Of a DNA stretch of 49,589 bases, positions 38,611 to 46,076 are shown one piece after another; the first letter of the stretch is position 1; each line of letters begins with the position of its first letter. The notes under the pieces were generated by a model that was given only the letters and a program-made list of their open reading frames with translations, made no database searches and was not told where the DNA came from. Source of the stretch: Companilactobacillus mindensis DSM 14500 (GTDB lineage Bacteria; Bacillota; Bacilli; Lactobacillales; Lactobacillaceae); the NCBI RefSeq assembly GCF_001434275.1, contig NZ_AZEZ01000008.1, positions 1 to 49,589 of the forward strand, read 5' to 3'. A program made the translations under genes and the position numbers.

Positions 38611-38793
38611 TATTTCAGCGTGGTAGGTCAACTCTTGGGTTAATTAAGATTGACTTGCGATGGTCTAACGTGCGATACTACCTGTGGTGCCAAACCGAGG
38701 TAAGGGCAAGAGGTTGGCGCGAAAGCGTTTGGAAAATCACACTACACCTTACCACCTAAGAAGTCATGCAGACATGCAGGACTTCTTTTTTTA
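38611..38793 (+). ncRNA. Candidate structured non-coding RNA, family unknown
   Basis: A weak -10 (TAAAAT, 38599-38604) precedes, and a strong terminator (38758-38792) ends, a segment with dense complementarity. A closing helix GTGGTAGG (38620-38627) with CC-TTACCAC (38747-38755); a local stem GTGCCAA-CC (38687-38696) with GGTTGGCGC (38712-38720); a GAAA tetraloop hairpin CGC/GCG (38718-38727); and GTCAA/TTGAC. GGTAG can pair instead with CTACC (38678-38682), giving two exclusive folds. No SRP, tmRNA, RNase P, T-box or familiar riboswitch core is visible; the size would fit a 6S RNA. It lies directly upstream of a ClC-like gene. Confidence 0.4.
38758..38792 (+). terminator. Strong intrinsic terminator of the candidate RNA
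   Basis: AAGAAGTC (38758-38765) pairs with GACTTCTT (38780-38787) with an inner TGCA/TGCA stem around GACA, followed by T-run. No coding gene ends here: the oxidoreductase stops 235 bases earlier, so either a long 3' UTR or a separate RNA is terminated. Confidence 0.85.
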
Positions 38794-38805
38794 TGCATTT
38801 AACCG

Positions 38806-38834
38806 TTTAGAGCATATTTTTACCATGCTATAAT
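38806..38834 (+). promoter_or_regulatory. Promoter of the ClC-like gene
   Basis: TTTAGA (38806-38811), 17-base spacer, TATAAT (38829-38834). The predicted start near 38841 excludes the in-frame TTG at 38836 as the start codon of the next gene. Confidence 0.6.
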
Positions 38835-38862
38835 TTTGATAGATTTCATAAAGAGGGTGATG

Positions 38863-40071
38863 GTGGTCAAAGCCATTTTATTATTTTTATACGGACTATT
38901 GTTAAGTGCAGTTATCGGCGTAATAGCAGCTGCTTTTTTGATTTTAGAAGGAGCGATGACTGGGTTAGTTTGGACCAGCGACAATCAAGTCATTCAAACT
39001 ATTTTGATAATTGCTGGTAGTGTAATTTTGTACTATTTGTTGAAACGTTGGCCAGAGTTGCCTCAGACAGCTCATGATTCGATCAGTGAATTGAAAGCAA
39101 ACCAAACAATCGATTATCAAGACGTGTTTTATAACTTATTGATCACATTAGTGATTTTGATCTTAGGTGCTGGAGTTGGTCCAGAAGCGGCCTTGCTGAG
39201 TACGATTATTTCATTGTCGATTTGGCAAGCAGATAATTTACGGTATTTTTATTTTCATTATGATGAATTGAAAGAATTATCGATAAAAACTGCTTTGGCA
39301 CAACTTCTAAATCCTTTTAAATATCGTCAAAGATATGATGAAACAAAAGCAGTTAAAATTCCTACAATCGTAAGATTGAAAAAATTACTTTATTTAGTCT
39401 TTATCATCAATGGCTTAGTCGCTTTTAGCATATTGCTGAAACAGACTGATCAACCGTCATTTATTTTGAAACTTGGTCAATCACATTGGCAGCTGGCCCA
39501 GTTGAAGATTTTGCCAGTGTTGGTAATTGGTAGTTATTTGTTAGCCTTGGCATGTAAAGTTATTTATAATTTCTTCTGTCAATTTATGAATAAAATAAAT
39601 TTATCTTTAATGACACGCGTGTTTTTAGGTGCTTTAGGAATAATTATTGTAATGTGGATCGAACCGGATTTATTATTCTCAGGTCAACACAGTTTGCATT
39701 TGTTAATTGGTGCTTGGTCAAATAAGTCGCCGTTATTTTTAACGGGGATGGCTATTTTAAAATTGGCTCTATTAGCTTGGTGCTTGAACTTCAATTGGCG
39801 TGGTGGGGACATTTTTCCAATCACTTTTGCCACGATGACTTTAGGTTTTGCAGCGGCAGCGGTTTTGCCCCAGTATGACAATTTGTTCGTCGTTACGATC
39901 GTCGCTACGGCCGTAATGAGTGAATTATCATCGCCAATTGTTGCGGGGATATTCTTATTATTTTTCTTCCCCCTAAATTTGAGCCCAATCATTGTTCTGG
40001 TGGCAGCTTTGTTCTTCTTGAAGAATAAATACATGCCTAAATTAAATTTGAAAATAAACAATGAAGTTTAA
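38863..40071 (+). CDS. ClC-type anion channel/antiporter, divergent
   Basis: About 402 residues with around ten hydrophobic segments. The stretch LGAGVGPEAALLSTII corresponds to the Gly-x-Gly-Pro-Glu selectivity motif of ClC proteins, and NWRGGDIFPITFATMTLGFAAAA to the second GGxFxP motif with its helix. Probably exchanges chloride or fluoride for protons; selectivity is not readable. The GTG at 38863 is preferred, with AGAGGG 5 bases upstream; the ATG at 38860 is only 2 bases from it. Its own promoter and a downstream bidirectional terminator make it a single-gene unit. Confidence 0.75.
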   Translation: MVKAILLFLYGLLLSAVIGVIAAAFLILEGAMTGLVWTSDNQVIQTILIIAGSVILYYLLKRWPELPQTAHDSISELKANQTIDYQDVFYNLLITLVILILGAGVGPEAALLSTIISLSIWQADNLRYFYFHYDELKELSIKTALAQLLNPFKYRQRYDETKAVKIPTIVRLKKLLYLVFIINGLVAFSILLKQTDQPSFILKLGQSHWQLAQLKILPVLVIGSYLLALACKVIYNFFCQFMNKINLSLMTRVFLGALGIIIVMWIEPDLLFSGQHSLHLLIGAWSNKSPLFLTGMAILKLALLAWCLNFNWRGGDIFPITFATMTLGFAAAAVLPQYDNLFVVTIVATAVMSELSSPIVAGIFLLFFFPLNLSPIIVLVAALFFLKNKYMPKLNLKINNEV

Positions 40072-40076
40072 ATATG

Positions 40077-40112
40077 AAAAAAGTCGGCAACTCAAAGAGT
40101 TGCCGACTTTTT
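40077..40112. terminator. Bidirectional terminator between ClC-like gene and permease
   Basis: AAGTCGGCAACTC (40081-40093) and GAGTTGCCGACTT (40097-40109) form a perfect 13-bp stem with A-run and T-run flanks. It overlaps the stop of the convergent permease gene. Confidence 0.92.
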
Positions 40113-41484
40113 AGTTAACTTTTTTATATCCATACAGGAAGTAAACGACTACGCCGATAGCGAACCAACATAAGAAGGCAATCCAAGAATTAAGACTGAC
40201 TTGAGTCATCAAGAGAAGACAAAGGATGACCGAAATTATTGGTAGCCAAGGATAAAAGGGAACTTTGAAATCACTGTGAGGGACATCGGTCCGGTGACGT
40301 AATTTGATGATACCAGAGGCAACGAAGGTGAATGAGACTAAGGTTCCGATATTGACCAAGCTAGTCAATTCTTTCAAAGAAACGAAGCCACCTAGCAATA
40401 CGGCCAATATGGTGATCATGTTCAATGATGAGATCGGCATTTTTGCTTTAGGATCGATTTTACCAAAAGTATTTGGAATCATACCGTCGCGACCTAGTGC
40501 ATAAATCAATCTAGAGCCACCATAGACGGTATTGAGCATCATGGTGAACATTCCTGCCAAAGCTCCAATCGTAATGAGAAAGGCTATTTTGCCCATTTTG
40601 ACGTAATTTAACGCGTAGACAACTGGATCAGCAAAGTTGAGATCCTTATAATTGACCATTCCAGTTAGAACGGCCGATAAAATGACGTAAAGAAAAGCAC
40701 AGATTGCCAGTGAAACCATAATACTGATGGGGATGTTCTTTTGGGGATCTTTGACCTCAGGAGCGGATGAAGGAATGACGTCGAAGCCTAAATAGGCAAA
40801 GAAGACTAAGGCAGCTCCTTTAACGACTCCAAAACCGCCCATTGGAAAATAAGGATGATAGTTTTCTGGTTTGATGTAGAAGGCACCAACGACGATGAAG
40901 GTAATTACGACGGCCAATTTGACAAAAACCATCACGGTATTCATGCGAGTTGAAGCCTGAATGCCACGTCGTAAAAGAAGGTAAATCAAGACTAAAACGA
41001 TTACGGATGGCAGGTTGATAAAAGTCCCATTAGAAGGGTCTAAAGGCCCCACAAAAGCTCGAGGCAAGATAACCCCAAAACTATTAAAGAGACTGACGAA
41101 ATAGGCTGAGAAACCAGATGAAACGGCTGAAACGCCTAATACGTATTCTAAACACAATGCCCAACCGATCAACCAACCTGGGAATTGCCCGAAAATAATG
41201 CTGCCATACGAATAAGTACTGCCAGCGACCGGAAAAGTTGACGATAGTTCCGCAAAGCACATAGCTGTTAAGATGCAGACGATAGCTGCTAAAATAAAGG
41301 ATATAGTGATACCAGGGCCTGCAGTCCCATAAGCGACAATACCAGGTAGGATGAAGATCCCCGTTCCGATAATGGCTCCGATACCCATGGAGATTAGATT
41401 TCCTCGGGTCAAAACTTTCTCAAAGTGAGAGTCTCCGGCCACGAATTGATTGAAATCTGCTTTTTTGAATAATTTTTCTTTCAT
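40111..41484 (-). CDS. APC-family amino acid permease, cationic amino acid transporter type
   Basis: 457 residues and about 12-13 membrane segments. The first helix carries GNLISMGIGAIIGTGIFILPG, the APC substrate-binding signature; FFAYLGFDVIPSSAPEVKDPQKNIP is the family's sixth-helix motif. It resembles YfnA/CAT-type transporters for neutral or basic amino acids. The ATG at 41484 has AGGTGG 6-7 bases upstream; the longer frame to 41502 does not. Head-on to replication. Confidence 0.88.
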   Translation of the reverse strand: MKEKLFKKADFNQFVAGDSHFEKVLTRGNLISMGIGAIIGTGIFILPGIVAYGTAGPGITISFILAAIVCILTAMCFAELSSTFPVAGSTYSYGSIIFGQFPGWLIGWALCLEYVLGVSAVSSGFSAYFVSLFNSFGVILPRAFVGPLDPSNGTFINLPSVIVLVLIYLLLRRGIQASTRMNTVMVFVKLAVVITFIVVGAFYIKPENYHPYFPMGGFGVVKGAALVFFAYLGFDVIPSSAPEVKDPQKNIPISIMVSLAICAFLYVILSAVLTGMVNYKDLNFADPVVYALNYVKMGKIAFLITIGALAGMFTMMLNTVYGGSRLIYALGRDGMIPNTFGKIDPKAKMPISSLNMITILAVLLGGFVSLKELTSLVNIGTLVSFTFVASGIIKLRHRTDVPHSDFKVPFYPWLPIISVILCLLLMTQVSLNSWIAFLCWFAIGVVVYFLYGYKKVN

Positions 41485-41542
41485 AATTAACCACCTAAAC
41501 ACAACTTATCTAGGTTACTGTTTATTGAAATATTTTGTCAAT

Positions 41543-41580
41543 AAAAAAATAGCCCTTAAAAGTCTCCCTTCAAGGACTAT
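41543..41580 (-). terminator. Terminator of nagB
   Basis: On the minus strand ATAGTCCTT (41572-41580) pairs with AAGGGCTAT (41549-41557) with one wobble; seven T follow. Confidence 0.8.
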
Positions 41581-41600
41581 CGATTATTATCGAGATTTAA

Positions 41601-42305
41601 TTACTTTAATTTTGATGCAGCAGCTTCATCAATGATAAGAGTTACATCAGGGTGGTTTTGCAATGCACTTGCTGGGCAGTCTTCTGTAACAGGACCGTCA
41701 ACTGTAGCGGCAATAGCGTCAGCTTTAGCTTCACCGTAAGCTAGAAGGATGATCTTCTTGGCTTTCATGATTGAACCGATACCCATTGAGTAAGCAAAAC
41801 GTGGAACGTCTTTTTCATCTTCGAAGAAACGTGTGTTAGCTTCGATTGTTGATTCTGTCAAACTAACTTTTCTTGTCTTGCCATCAAGTGGTGAACCTGG
41901 TTCGTTGAAACCGATGTGGCCATTTCTACCGATACCAAGAATTTGAAGGTCAATAGGGTTGTCTTCAATAATCTTGTCGTAAGCTGATGTAGCAGCTTCT
42001 GCATCAGGATTTGAACCATCAGGAACGTATGAATTCTTGAAAGGCTTCTTGTTGAATAAGTGTTCTTTCATGAAGTAGTGGTAACTTTGTTCGTTATCAG
42101 CTTGTAAACCAACATATTCATCCAAGTTAACTGATGTCATGTTTGAGAAATCAATATCGCTGCTTGTCATTTCATTGTAAAGTGTAATTGGACTACTACC
42201 AGTAGCAAGGCCTAAAACCTTAGCACCATTTTCAATATCGTGTTTAACAAGGTTGAAAGCTTCTTTGCCACCCATTTTTGTGTCTGTTACTTTAATAATG
42301 TTCAT
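41601..42305 (-). CDS. nagB: Glucosamine-6-phosphate deaminase
   Basis: 234 residues, the short Bacilli form. Converts GlcN-6-P to fructose-6-P and ammonia, linking amino-sugar use and wall precursor supply to glycolysis. Motifs: [14 protein letters not shown] (about 30-43), [12 protein letters not shown] with catalytic Asp, and [17 protein letters not shown] with the catalytic His. GGGAG precedes the ATG. It has its own consensus promoter with a NagR/DasR-like operator, and a terminator. nagA is not adjacent. Confidence 0.96.
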   Translation of the reverse strand: MNIIKVTDTKMGGKEAFNLVKHDIENGAKVLGLATGSSPITLYNEMTSSDIDFSNMTSVNLDEYVGLQADNEQSYHYFMKEHLFNKKPFKNSYVPDGSNPDAEAATSAYDKIIEDNPIDLQILGIGRNGHIGFNEPGSPLDGKTRKVSLTESTIEANTRFFEDEKDVPRFAYSMGIGSIMKAKKIILLAYGEAKADAIAATVDGPVTEDCPASALQNHPDVTLIIDEAAASKLK

Positions 42306-42332
42306 CTTATTAATCTCCCATCTCTATCTTTC

Positions 42333-42344
42333 TGGTCTAGTCCA
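42333..42344. promoter_or_regulatory. NagR/DasR-like operator at the nagB transcription start
   Basis: TGGTCTAGTCCA differs by one base from the palindrome TGGTCTAGACCA bound by the GntR-family regulators NagR (YvoA) and DasR. It covers the predicted nagB start point and touches the -10, where a repressor would act. The regulator gene is not in the window. Confidence 0.7.
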
Positions 42345-42372
42345 ATATAGTTCGTTTTGAATAAATTGTCAA
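42344..42372 (-). promoter_or_regulatory. nagB promoter
   Basis: On the minus strand TTGACA (42367-42372), 17-base spacer, TATATT (42344-42349). Predicted start near 42337 falls inside the operator-like palindrome next to it. Confidence 0.75.
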
Positions 42373-42486
42373 TCAATTACAGTCATTAAATAAAAAAAAA
42401 TTAAAAATCTTCAGAAACAATGCAAAATCTTCACAAGTTAGGTATATTTTTTAATATAGAGTAAAAACTAAAGAGGCAGAATAAAT

Positions 42487-43329
42487 TTGGAAAAAATATT
42501 ATCGACGTCTGAGGGCAGTGTAAATACAAATTTAATCGGGGATATCGACAAAGAGAATATCATCGTTCTTGTGCCTGGACTTAATGGGTCAGTTGAGTAT
42601 TTCAAAGAGATAATTCCCTATTTAAAAGACAAATATACAGTCGTTACGTTAGATTTGCTTGGACAAGGCAAGTCAACTAAGGCTAAAAACAATCATTATA
42701 CAATCGATTCAGAAGCATGGAATCTACTTGAAGCGATCGCACGTCTTAAAATAACCAATCAATTGGTTGTCTTTGGTTACGGCGTCGGTGGTTTGATTGC
42801 TGTCAATATGGCAGAATTACGTGGATTTACTATCTCGAAGTTGATTCTATTAAACACGCCAGCTAATGACAAGTACGCTGACATGGACGCTTCGTCTACA
42901 ATGGCTAATATTCCACTATTGGGTCATTTTGCTAAATCTCCAGTTAAAGCTGGCTTATTTTTCAATAAGGGCTTTGACCGCAGTACTTTAAAAGATCCTA
43001 AAGTCGTTGATGAAGCAGCTAACAGCGTTGACCGTAAGACTAGCAAGATGCTCCAAAAAATGCCTACTGAGTATTTAGGCGAAAGAGCATTGAACAAGCG
43101 TCTGCGGGCAATTTCAATCCCTGTTTTGGCTTTGTACGCTGATGGGGATCAAATCCTTACAGACAAAGGTATCAATGATGCCAAGGCTACAATCGGCCGT
43201 GTACCTGACCTTCAAATTGAAGACATCAAGGGTGCTGGCCACTTGGCAATGATGGAGAAACCTGAAGAAGTTGCTAAGAGTATCATCAAATTTGACGAAT
43301 CAACTACTAAAGTTGAGGAAGCTGAATAA
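42487..43329 (+). CDS. Alpha/beta-hydrolase fold protein lacking the serine nucleophile
   Basis: 280 residues from a TTG with GAGG 10 bases upstream. Fold markers: LVPGLNGSVEYF (oxyanion loop, about 28-39), VVTLDLLGQGKSTK (52-65), nucleophile elbow VVFGYGVGGLIA, ALYADGD with the acid (219-221) and GAGHLAMMEKP with His252. The elbow should read GxSxG; here residue 99 is Gly (codon GGC, one base from Ser AGC). All other landmarks are kept, so it may be a non-catalytic binder or use another nucleophile. Divergent from nagB; ends at a strong terminator. Confidence 0.8.
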   Translation: MEKILSTSEGSVNTNLIGDIDKENIIVLVPGLNGSVEYFKEIIPYLKDKYTVVTLDLLGQGKSTKAKNNHYTIDSEAWNLLEAIARLKITNQLVVFGYGVGGLIAVNMAELRGFTISKLILLNTPANDKYADMDASSTMANIPLLGHFAKSPVKAGLFFNKGFDRSTLKDPKVVDEAANSVDRKTSKMLQKMPTEYLGERALNKRLRAISIPVLALYADGDQILTDKGINDAKATIGRVPDLQIEDIKGAGHLAMMEKPEEVAKSIIKFDESTTKVEEAE

Positions 43330-43348
43330 TCCAAAATATTTAAAGCTC

Positions 43349-43390
43349 AATAACCTCTGATTCTAAATTTTGAATCAGAGGTTATTTTTT
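43349..43390 (+). terminator. Terminator of the alpha/beta-hydrolase gene
   Basis: AATAACCTCTGATTC (43349-43363) and GAATCAGAGGTTATT (43372-43386) form a perfect 15-bp stem, followed by T-run. Confidence 0.92.
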
Positions 43391-43451
43391 CCTTTACTGG
43401 GGAATTTATAGTGTTAAAGTCTAGTCATATAGCAATTTAGGGGAGATAAAT

Positions 43452-43756
43452 ATGTGGAAAATCAGACGTTTGATGTGTGTTGGCGATGATGAAAGTACCC
43501 AGATTGCGGCAGTTTATTAGGACCAAATCTACAGAGAGTTTCACAAAGCGAACGTTACCTAAAAGCGATGGATCATCAATCGATATCTAATATATTGGGG
43601 ATAGGTATTTTTATTGCAGTAATCTGGCTGATGGTGATGTACCTTGTATACTTTGGCAGCGACAGTCACAGTGGTGGACAAATTTCTGAAGATAATTCCG
43701 AATACGATGCAGGATTTGATGAAGGGACATATTATGGCAGTCATAACAAATATTAA
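43452..43756 (+). pseudogene. Frameshifted zinc-ribbon membrane protein
   Basis: A good site AGGGGAG (43439-43445) and ATG at 43452 open a frame that stops after 22 codons (TAG at 43518). Zinc-ribbon pieces lie in three frames: CGKSDV in one, CVGDDEST in the ATG frame, and PDCGSLLGPNLQRVSQ from 43493 in the third, which then runs through one membrane segment (about 43590-43650) to 43756. That last frame has an internal ATG at 43568 but no ribosome site. It ends with SEYDAGFDEGTYYGS, the same tail as the next gene. Best read as a once-intact zinc ribbon-TM-tail gene broken by small indels; the C-terminal part could still be made by re-initiation. Confidence 0.6.
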
Positions 43757-44573
43757 AAGAAAAAATCTCCGAGCATTGCTACTTTTCCTAGCAATGTTAT
43801 TAGGCGTTATAACGACTCAAAATACTGTTCAAGCTGGTGGCATGGGCGGTCCCAATACAGGGGATTATGTTTATGAAGATCGTGAATATGTAACCAATGG
43901 GCAATACGATCAATTGGAAAATATCAATGACAATATCGATACAGGCGTCAATCCCCAGAAGCTGTATATCATTATTTTTGACAATGCGGATGATGAACAT
44001 ATCTTTGCCAAGAAGACCGGGACTTATCTCGATAGTACGAATAATGAAGCCAGAATCGTTGATAATACTGGTTGGGCTTTGTATGGTTTCAATGATTTTT
44101 ATGATATGGAGCTGGATAATGAAGATCTCACGTTAACGAATAATTATTTGATCATGGATATGCGCAATAATATGGTTTATTTGAATCCTAGTTTATCTGG
44201 TTGTCTGTATTTGACTGATCTAATGTTCATGAAAATGCGTTGGGGGTTGAATTCAGAATTAAATTCGACTGATCCTAATGTGAGAGTAGCGGCGTTATTC
44301 AAATTGGCCCAAAAATTGGAACCAAAAATGTTAGATGTTTCACGCACTAATAAAATGTTGAAGTCGACCGATATTAGTGACGTTAAACAAGTAATCAATT
44401 ATTTGGAACTCATAGGTTCGGCACTTTTGATCATTATTATCTTACTTATCATTCATAAGCGAAACAAGAACAAGCCACATCATGGCAGCGGTCCAGATGA
44501 ACCAGGGAATTCGGAATATGACGCTGGCTTTGATGAAGGTTATTACATGGGAAGCAATGATTCATTTATGTAA
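43734..44573 (+). CDS. Secreted/membrane protein with TPM-like domain and DAGFDEG tail
   Basis: 280 residues. Signal peptide (1-35, ending TVQA before GGMGG), an extracytoplasmic domain (about 36-215) with YVTNGQYDQLENINDNID and LYIIIFDN that recalls TPM (YgcG/DUF477) proteins, one membrane segment (about 228-245), a basic stop-transfer stretch and a cytoplasmic tail NSEYDAGFDEGYYMGS. TPM assignment is tentative. The ATG at 43734 follows AAGGGA (43722-43727) and overlaps the upstream broken gene by 23 bases in another frame, so the two were translationally coupled. Function unknown. Confidence 0.7.
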   Translation: MAVITNIKRKNLRALLLFLAMLLGVITTQNTVQAGGMGGPNTGDYVYEDREYVTNGQYDQLENINDNIDTGVNPQKLYIIIFDNADDEHIFAKKTGTYLDSTNNEARIVDNTGWALYGFNDFYDMELDNEDLTLTNNYLIMDMRNNMVYLNPSLSGCLYLTDLMFMKMRWGLNSELNSTDPNVRVAALFKLAQKLEPKMLDVSRTNKMLKSTDISDVKQVINYLELIGSALLIIIILLIIHKRNKNKPHHGSGPDEPGNSEYDAGFDEGYYMGSNDSFM

Positions 44574-44617
44574 AATTATAGAGAGCAAAACGAACCTATT
44601 TATTTATATCGACAATA

Positions 44618-44654
44618 TTAAAAGGCCATCTAGTTTTTCTAGATGGCCTTTTAA
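44618..44654. terminator. Bidirectional terminator
   Basis: A perfect 16-bp stem (44618-44633 with 44639-44654) with a five-T loop and A/T flanks, between two convergent genes. Confidence 0.9.
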
Positions 44655-44655
44655 A

Positions 44656-45207
44656 TCATGCTGCTGCAGTTGTACTTTTCTTAGATGGTTGTATGACTTT
44701 CACAGGTTTGATCAAGTATTTATTCTTTTGCGAACTGGCGACAGGGACGAATTTCTTGCCGTCCTTATAGACGAATTGAATCACATCATAATTGTTGTCC
44801 AATTTCTTGGCTTCGTTGGCGATAATTTTTTGAATTGAGTAAATATAATTCTTTTGGTCCGCAGTGCCTTGATTATTTTGGACGGCTTCGAAAGATGTCT
44901 TGAGATATTTTTGAGTTTGTTTGTCGGTCAATTTCACAATGATAACTGTGTGGGGATGTTTGCTGGTACTGTCGTTGATATCGTGTTCCTCTTTGATAGT
45001 CGCAACGTGGCCATTTTGGTTGAATTGTTGATTGAGTGATTCTTTGATGGCCTTGTATTCAGTCTTGGGTTTATTGGCGACTTTTGAAGTCGTTTTAACC
45101 GGCGTTTTGAGCGTGAAAACTGATAAGAGTATGGCAAAGATAACCACGCCGATAATTGAGATGATCAGATATTTTTGATTGATAGGTTCCCTTTGATTTT
45201 TCCGCAT
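44656..45207 (-). CDS. Unknown small membrane-anchored extracellular protein
   Basis: 183 residues. A basic head (1-12) and one hydrophobic segment (about 13-33, LIISIIGVVIFAILLSVF) precede a Lys-rich soluble domain with no family I recognise; the C-terminus is Lys/Ser/Ala-rich. No lipobox. Convergent with the TPM-like gene and sharing its terminator, head-on to replication. Upstream TATAGT at about 45288 lacks a convincing -35. Confidence 0.6.
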   Translation of the reverse strand: MRKNQREPINQKYLIISIIGVVIFAILLSVFTLKTPVKTTSKVANKPKTEYKAIKESLNQQFNQNGHVATIKEEHDINDSTSKHPHTVIIVKLTDKQTQKYLKTSFEAVQNNQGTADQKNYIYSIQKIIANEAKKLDNNYDVIQFVYKDGKKFVPVASSQKNKYLIKPVKVIQPSKKSTTAAA

Positions 45208-45405
45208 ATAAAAGCCCCGATAATTTGATAGGGAGATTATAACATAAGAGAAATTGTCATCTTGAAGAAATAAAGACGATTTGTCTAGTATAGTGACAGT
45301 TGTGTTAGAAAATCTGAGTATTCTTTCCGTGATATAACGATGAAATATAACTGCAAATCATGTATATAATTATGATTATTAGAATAATGTTTATATGCAA
45401 ATGAA

Positions 45406-45434
45406 TTGACTGATTTTGATTGTTCATAATAATC
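45406..45434 (+). promoter_or_regulatory. Possible promoter of pncA
   Basis: TTGACT (45406-45411) with a 17-base spacer to ATAATC (45429-45434), about 38 bases upstream of the pncA start. The -10 is weak. Confidence 0.35.
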
Positions 45435-45471
45435 TTTAGTTAAGCAAATAAGAAGAAAGTAGGAAATTACT

Positions 45472-46029
45472 ATGTCTTCAAAACAAGCATTATTAATAAT
45501 CGATTATACGAATGATTTTGTTGATGATAAAGGTGCTCTGACTTGTGGCAAACCGGGCCAAGACCTTGAAGGAGAGATCTTTAACTTAGCAGAAAAGATG
45601 TATCAAAATGGCGATCGAGTTTGGTTCCCAACTGACGTTCACAAACCCAACGATCCTTATCATCCTGAAACAAAACTTTTCCCACCACACAATGTACGTG
45701 GCACTTGGGGCCGGGAATTGTATGGTGGCTTACAGGATTGGTACAATGATCATAACGATGGTGAAACGGTTAAACTGTTTGATAAGACTCGTTACAGTGC
45801 CTTTGCTGGAACTGATCTAGATCTACGCTTGCGCGAAAGGAACATCGATACTTTGCATTTAGTCGGCGTCTGTACTGACATTTGCGTTCTGCATACGGCA
45901 GTTGATGCCTATAATTTGAATTACAACTTAGTTATTCATGAGAATGGAGTAGCATCGTTTGACCAAAAGGGTCACGAATGGGCTTTGGGTCACTTTAAGA
46001 ATTGCTTAGGTGCGGAAATGGTTAAATAG
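45472..46029 (+). CDS. pncA: Nicotinamidase (isochorismatase superfamily)
   Basis: 185 residues. Hydrolyses nicotinamide to nicotinate for NAD salvage. The catalytic triad is visible: Asp11 in LLIIDYTNDF, Lys105 in DKTRYSAFAGTDLD and Cys138 in GVCTDICV. Metal-binding Asp55 and His57 lie in PTDVHKPNDPYH. The match to the Bacilli PncA pattern makes nicotinamidase more likely than another isochorismatase. AGTAGG precedes the ATG; flanked by its own terminator. Confidence 0.9.
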   Translation: MSSKQALLIIDYTNDFVDDKGALTCGKPGQDLEGEIFNLAEKMYQNGDRVWFPTDVHKPNDPYHPETKLFPPHNVRGTWGRELYGGLQDWYNDHNDGETVKLFDKTRYSAFAGTDLDLRLRERNIDTLHLVGVCTDICVLHTAVDAYNLNYNLVIHENGVASFDQKGHEWALGHFKNCLGAEMVK

Positions 46030-46037
46030 TAATAACC

Positions 46038-46076
46038 AAAAAACATCGGTATGACAAAATCATACCGATGTTTTTT
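46038..46076. terminator. Bidirectional terminator between pncA and kup
   Basis: AAAAAACATCGGTATGA (46038-46054) and TCATACCGATGTTTTTT (46060-46076) form a perfect 17-bp stem with loop CAAAA. It overlaps the kup stop by two bases. Confidence 0.93.

Larger units (their letters stand above)
38524..38862 (+). other. Intergenic region with parS-like site and candidate RNA
   Basis: The first part has a hairpin CTTGTG/CACAAG around the palindrome AACGTACGTT (about 38535-38565) and a parS-like site at 38567-38582. The rest holds the candidate structured RNA (38600-38793), and then the promoter of the ClC-like gene. A 67-codon open frame at 38556-38759 has no ribosome site and is judged accidental. 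Confidence 0.5.

Noticed and set aside
38556-38759. Open frame of 67 codons in the candidate RNA region
   Set aside because: No ribosome binding site, unusual Trp/Arg/Cys-rich product, and the sequence is better explained by RNA structure.
38600-38760. T-box, SRP RNA, tmRNA, fluoride or FMN riboswitch
   Set aside because: None of their conserved core sequences is present: no GGTGG-ACCGCG T-box, no SRP GGAAGGAAGCAG, no FMN AGGATAT and no crcB core.
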